From Sipunculus nudus (Eukaryota > Annelida > Sipuncula > Golfingiida > Sipunculidae), in assembly GCA_026874595.1 (NCBI GenBank), contig CM049309.1, forward strand, positions 6,964,576 to 7,028,575: 64,000 nt of DNA, in the 5' to 3' direction. The position numbers and the translations under genes are program-made. Shown in pieces: positions 59,936 to 64,000 of this stretch (positions are counted from its first letter, which is position 1; each line of letters begins with the position of its first letter). The notes under the pieces are model-generated. The model was not told the DNA's origin, searched no databases, and saw nothing but the letters and a program-made list of their open reading frames with translations.

Positions 59936-60285
59936 AGCGTGGTGGCGTAATGGTATAAGGGCGCTGGACTTGTGACCGCAAGGTTGTGGGTTCGCTTCCC
60001 GTTATGACCGCCGTCTACTCCGAGACTCCTAGCCAAAGTCTATACCCCAACGGAGCGCCCTTCCGACCCTGGAGTGAATGGGTACTGGTCATGAGCAGCA
60101 GGCAAATGTAGAACGAATAACCTTCCAGCGTCTGTTATGGCTGCTTGGGTTGCATGCTCCCCAGGAAGCCGAAAAAAGCTACCAGAATAACCAGGTCTGA
60201 GAGACCAGGAAGGCAAAGTGTAAAGTTGGATGAGACAAATATCGTCGGTGATGTCAAATCAAGTAATAAACCTCCAACCCTAACT
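59936..60285 (+). mobile_element. tRNA-derived SINE family S2
   Basis: tRNA-like head GAGCGTGGTGGCGTAATGG with an A box at 59943-59953 (TGGCGTAATGG) and a B box at 59989-59999 (GGTTCGCTTCC), followed by a body containing GAATGGGTACTGGTCATG and CAGCAGGCAAATGTAG, and ending near AATAAACC. The A-to-B distance fits a tRNA, but the region downstream and the C at the T-loop A58 position argue for a SINE rather than a functional tRNA gene. The body differs from family S1. Only one copy in the window. Confidence 0.78.
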
Positions 60286-60519
60286 TCTTTTTAAACAAAT
60301 GAAAGAAAAGCACACTCCAGTGCAGCGTGCCAGATGACGGTAAATGTACAGCTGAAGTTCAACTATGTAGGGTAACAGTCATCCATGCATACACATAGTT
60401 GTTATTAAAGACCATAGATTTTAAATATAGATTTATAAAAAATCAACGACATGGAGATATAAATATAGAACCCATATAATGAAGCCTATGTACAGACTTA
60501 AAAATTAAATTTACCTATA
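60286..60519. other. Non-coding
   Basis: Nothing recognised. Confidence 0.4.
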
Positions 60520-60590
60520 TGACGTCATCATATCAACGGTCAAACTTATCCTTCGGCACTAGACATGCTTTTTTTCACCAAGATTCCAGG
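60520..60590 (+). promoter_or_regulatory. Perfect CRE followed by an exon-like end with a consensus donor
   Basis: TGACGTCA (60520-60527) is a full palindromic cAMP-response element. About 35 bases further an ATG opens MLFFTKIP and runs directly into CCAG|GTAAGTTAAT (junction at about 60589/60590), a near-ideal 5' splice site. This could be a short first exon of a CRE-driven transcript. No second exon is identified, and a TATA-like CATATAATG lies upstream near 60474. Confidence 0.3.
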
Positions 60591-60696
60591 TAAGTTAATG
60601 TGTTGTCATAATGTAAGGTAAAGTAATGGAACACAAGAAATAACATCTATTTATTAGATGAAGGGGCCTGCGGATATAATATCTCTTGGAATTTAT

Positions 60697-61321
60697 TTAA
60701 AGCGGCCTATTTCGATAGGACGTCTATAAAACTAAAGTTAAACCCTTGTACCTTAAATAAAAAAATAAACAGAAAACGCCGATCCCACCGCACACAGGCT
60801 GTTCGTTTTTTTTTAAATCTACCTCATTAACACATGCGGGGGACTCGCCAAAATAAACACATTCATCAGTGACATCTGGCGGCAATTCTGACAAACCAGA
60901 GTTTTGCAACGGACGTTGTTTTGCAACGGACGTTTTGCAATAAGTGACCTATCAACCTTCGCATATATGCAACCAGCCGCCTTAGGTTACATGGTTATTC
61001 TTTTGTCAATATTGGCACAGGAGCCATATTCAATAATCAAGCATGTGCGGAAATTGTAAGGTTCTTAGTTGTTGTTTTTTTTCAGAATATATGAAGACTT
61101 TGTTGTCAGTTGCAAATCTCTGGTTCCTCTTATTTTCCACCATGTGTCCTTGTTGGACGTGGTTTGGTAACGACCGGCGATTTTTTTGTTAGGACCCCCA
61201 CATGTTATAAACACGTGGATATAAACCAAACGAGCAGTCTGTAAGTGTGAACTTGGCTTTTTGGCTTATTCTTTTAATAAAAGTTCATAGGAAGTTCAGA
61301 TATCTGAATATGCCCCTTTAA
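60697..61321. mobile_element. TTAA MITE, copy 8: fold-back form
   Basis: 625 bp with TTAA|AGCGGCCTATTTCG at the left and GAATATGCCCCT|TTAA at the right. The left half follows the family's plus order (CACAGGCTG, CATCTGGCGGCAA, AACCAGAGTTTTGCAA, GCCTTAGGTTACATG). The right half carries the same left-half landmarks reversed (CATGTGTCCTTGTTGG, GACCCCCACATGTTATAAAC, CACGTGGATATAAACC). So two left halves face each other as a long inverted repeat. An internal TTTTGCAACGGACG duplication lies at about 60903-60936. Confidence 0.8.
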
Positions 61322-61981
61322 CAAGTACGGAAAGGCTTTCAGGACCTGGAATATCTGGAACGATGAGTGTTGACAGGTCCAGACTCACAGGAAGGAAGAG
61401 TTTGAACGGAAGGACAGATGTTGTGAAACGAGCAGGTTCATGCGTCACACTCTGTGACCCGTAAGAAGGATCGTAATCCTTGAGGACTGTACAGACAGTT
61501 CACGGTGACATTACTGACGCCAAGAACCACGACAAGCATGTCCAATATATAGGTCACAGACAGCTGCAAGGTTAAATTGCTTTTACCATTAACAGAAATC
61601 GGCAAAAGAGTGGTTTTTCGTCCATGGTACATCATAGTGGTGGATCAAGATGGATGGCGAGGAGGGTCCATGGGGTCCTTTTGAGCTGCAACAACTTTTT
61701 TTAGGGTTTTAAGCCATTTTCTTCCGCCTGGATCCCTCCCATTGTGGACCAGAGGACCCTTTTTAGGTTTACTTATTATTTTTTCCCGTGTTAAAACCTC
61801 CCCTTTCCAATACCCTGGATCCTCCCCTGCATCATGTATCTGATCGAACACGACAAAGTCTTGTACCTATAAGAACGTATTAATACTAAAAACTAGAAAT
61901 ATGCATTCTAATGAATACAAGCCTTCGCAATCACTTATTCGGCCCATATTCCCAGGTTCATTCGTGCATATAAGTGACTAC
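61322..61981. other. Non-coding; possible old repeat at 61640-61860
   Basis: GGATCAAGATGGATGGCGAGG and a T-rich/GGGT segment have an interspersed-repeat look, but there is no second copy here. No exon supported. Confidence 0.4.
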
Positions 61982-62170
61982 ATTTGTGAATATTCCTATA
62001 CTGTTCCAGGACCCGGATCTTGTGCCGGATCCACACCAAAATCTTATTGATTCTTCAATGGCCCTTTCCTGAAATATCCTGAAAATTTCCTGATATTCCT
62101 TTCAAGATTGCGCAAGTTATGTTGTGAACAAATACACGAACTGGAATGAAAGCATACCTTACGGGCTATA
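61982..62170 (+). repeat. Dispersed repeat family R3, copy 2
   Basis: Collinear with 14568-14775: TTTGTGAATATTC, GGATCTTGTGCCGGATC, TTGATTCTTC, TGGCCCTTTCCTGAAAT, CCTGATATTCCTTTCA, GATTGCGCAAGTTATGTTGTGAACA, ACACGAACTGG, AAAGCATACCTT. The CAAACAAACAGACA segment of copy 1 is shortened here. Confidence 0.65.
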
Positions 62171-62365
62171 AATGCCAACCACCGAAAAGTGATAGAAGAA
62201 CATTCACCATAAAAAGAAGAAAGTTAAATTATTGGAAACTGCAAACATAGCAATGCTCATATGACAATGGATTAAAAGTGCATATTTGACATTGTTTCTA
62301 TTTAAAACTTATATAATGCAACTGATTGAGATGGTCCTCTTAAATTGTTATATTTTGCCACTGTT

Positions 62366-62712
62366 AACACACACTGTGCAGAATAGGACTCACAAGAGTT
62401 CAACTCTGCTGGTTATAGGTCTATGGGCTTCAATATATGCCACCCACAATGCAACGGGGCTTCTAAATACACCAGTGGCGTAGGTATAAATGTAATGAAG
62501 AGATTATGTTATTTGATCAATATATGTTGGATAAGTATTGTTTCAAGGAAAATTACATAAACATGTTTTTTTTTGTGATAAGGACTTAACGGAATAAATA
62601 ATATTTTAAGCAACGCATGTGATATGTAAACAAAAGGGGTTTCCTTAAAATGTTATCAATTTTTATATTACAGTTTAACAGTTTGGACAAGTAGTCCACG
62701 CCGACCCACACT
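62366..62712 (+). repeat. Dispersed repeat family R2, copy 2
   Basis: Collinear with 8961-9271, same orientation. It contains an extra segment (CCAGTGGCGTAGGTATAAA, TTTACAATTT-like) and similar ends (GGACAAGTAGTCCACGCC). The family class is unknown. Confidence 0.7.
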
Positions 62713-63299
62713 TTCGCTCCTCACGCAACAGTTATATACACTGCAGTCGTTGTATCCTTTTTTTGCTTAAACCGTTGTTTTGTACAGCAAAAGAGCAAAG
62801 AATTGAAATCAGACCAATGAGATGTGCATGGTATCGCATTGTGCATCCAGCTCCAAATTTTAAACATGCAACACCCGCTCTTGGTGATCTGATTCATTTC
62901 TTAAATCGGTATTGTTTTAGCGCTTGCAAGATAGAATCTGTGAGGAATGGTATTGTCTATATACAAAATACTTTGAGATACAGCGCACAACAGGTATGCA
63001 GTTGAACTGGCCTTTGCCTTGCCTTGCCGGGATACTATTCATGGCTGCCAGAAGTCAGCGGATTATGCCGTGGTTTTCCGAGTGGTCTCCTCTATAGATG
63101 TCGCTCCATGAAAAGACATCCAGAAATGTTGTGGAGATAAAGGAAAAAGTGTTATACAAATATTTATTTCTCTATATCACCGGGATGCCCAAATTGTTCT
63201 GTTATTGTCACATATTCATCAGAAAAACGAGTATTTCATCAGCATTTCAACTTGTTTACCAGCACCTCTGAAGCCAAACGCACTTTTGTGGCCAACCTC
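62713..63299. other. Non-coding, nothing recognised
   Basis: An 80-codon frame (62763-63005) has no splice context or recognisable domain. Confidence 0.4.
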
Positions 63300-63980
63300 A
63301 CTTTTGTTGGTTTCATTATTTGGAATATTTACGAGACGAGCATCCAATTCTCGTGTGTCATTGATTATTTATTCATGAAACAAACGTCCTTGATACCGTC
63401 ACTGGCGTCAGCATCGTAAAAATCCTCCGATAACGAATTTCTCATGCAACTACATATTTTTCATTTTAAGTACATCTTTCTTTCTTAATTCTTCATTTAA
63501 TATTGGCCAGTTTCTCATTCATTTAATTTCAGCATATATTTCTCCAATGAATTGTTCATTTGTAAATAAATATTTCCATATGTCATTGGAAAGTCCCTAA
63601 CTGTGGGACAAACTGTTCCTAAGCTGATCGCGAAAACTTTATTCTGTCAAGTAAAGGAGGGGGAACGCAGCAGACGACACGCTCTCACAGACACGAACAT
63701 GAGGCCAGCATACTTTATATGCAGAAATCCGGGCCACAAATAAAAACTTTATAAATTCGAGCATGGAAACAAGGCAGATTGGCAAGGTGTAAAATGACTA
63801 GCGGGCATGTAACAAAAAGCAGTACAAAGATACGCGTAAAACCCTAATTCGGTGATCGCGTTACATTCGTTCGATCACGTCTTCCACTAAACTTCTGCTT
63901 CCAAACTGAAATTTCAGACCTGCTTTACCCAACTCTCATCGGTCGGAATATTTTTCGAATCCAATATCACATAAACGGAT
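63300..63980. promoter_or_regulatory. Candidate conserved non-coding element 8
   Basis: Complex sequence with CGs and developmental-type words: CATTGATTATTTATTCATGA (near 63359), AATAAAAACTTTATAAATTCG (near 63739), ATTTAATTTCAGC. It has no frame and no repeat copy. The regulatory role is inference only. Confidence 0.25.
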
Positions 63981-64000
63981 TTGTGCCATACATTTTTGTA

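Noticed and set aside
59936-60010. Functional tRNA gene
   Set aside because: A and B boxes are present, but stems are imperfect, the T-loop A58 is C, and a long SINE-type body follows.

Overview
The window looks like animal nuclear DNA, most likely from a mollusc or another lophotrochozoan. It is AT-rich, has no long open reading frames, is dense in interspersed repeats and microsatellites, and its only convincing coding pieces are short exons bounded by GT/AG splice sites. The mollusc assignment is inferred from the style of the repeats: short elements with a terminal hairpin, a (GTCC)n microsatellite and tandem cores.

Coding content is small. One plus-strand gene supplies its 3' end: an exon at 26308-26402 (Lys/Ser-rich), an exon at 39471-39623 and a last exon at 40063-40161 with a stop, all in consistent phase, with an AATAAA at 40282. 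A second, acidic C-terminal coding segment with its own stop (26988-27133) lies between the first two. It starts in the same phase as the 26308 exon and could be an alternative last exon giving the protein a different tail. The 5' exons lie upstream, probably outside the window. A second possible gene begins at 56519: CArG-like, TATA-like and inverted-CCAAT motifs precede a 45-codon reading frame with a good start context. I cannot name either protein.

Mobile DNA dominates. (i) Four copies of an element starting with an AGCTCAGCTGACT hairpin followed by (GTCC)n or related repeats lie at 17703, 21171, 27569 and 43473. Three end in a shared terminus reading CAGCTGAGC and then TGACCCAT; the fourth carries about 26 tandem units of about 341 bp (43.5-52.4 kb) with internal higher-order duplication. 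(ii) Eight copies of a MITE have similar 19-bp ends and TTAA at the borders of the best copies; one is a fold-back version. (iii) A mariner-like MITE starts with TACAGTGAAACC. (iv) Two tRNA-derived SINE families are present. (v) Two further dispersed families have two copies each.

Between the repeats are stretches of complex, non-repetitive sequence (about 0.66-1.03, 9.4-9.7, 10.6-11.65, 31.96-32.9, 37.06-37.64, 57.5-58.1 and 63.3-63.98 kb). They have no reading frame but contain homeodomain, POU/SOX and forkhead-like words and are candidate cis-regulatory elements. Conservation could not be tested. The rest is AT-rich intronic or intergenic sequence in which I see nothing specific.
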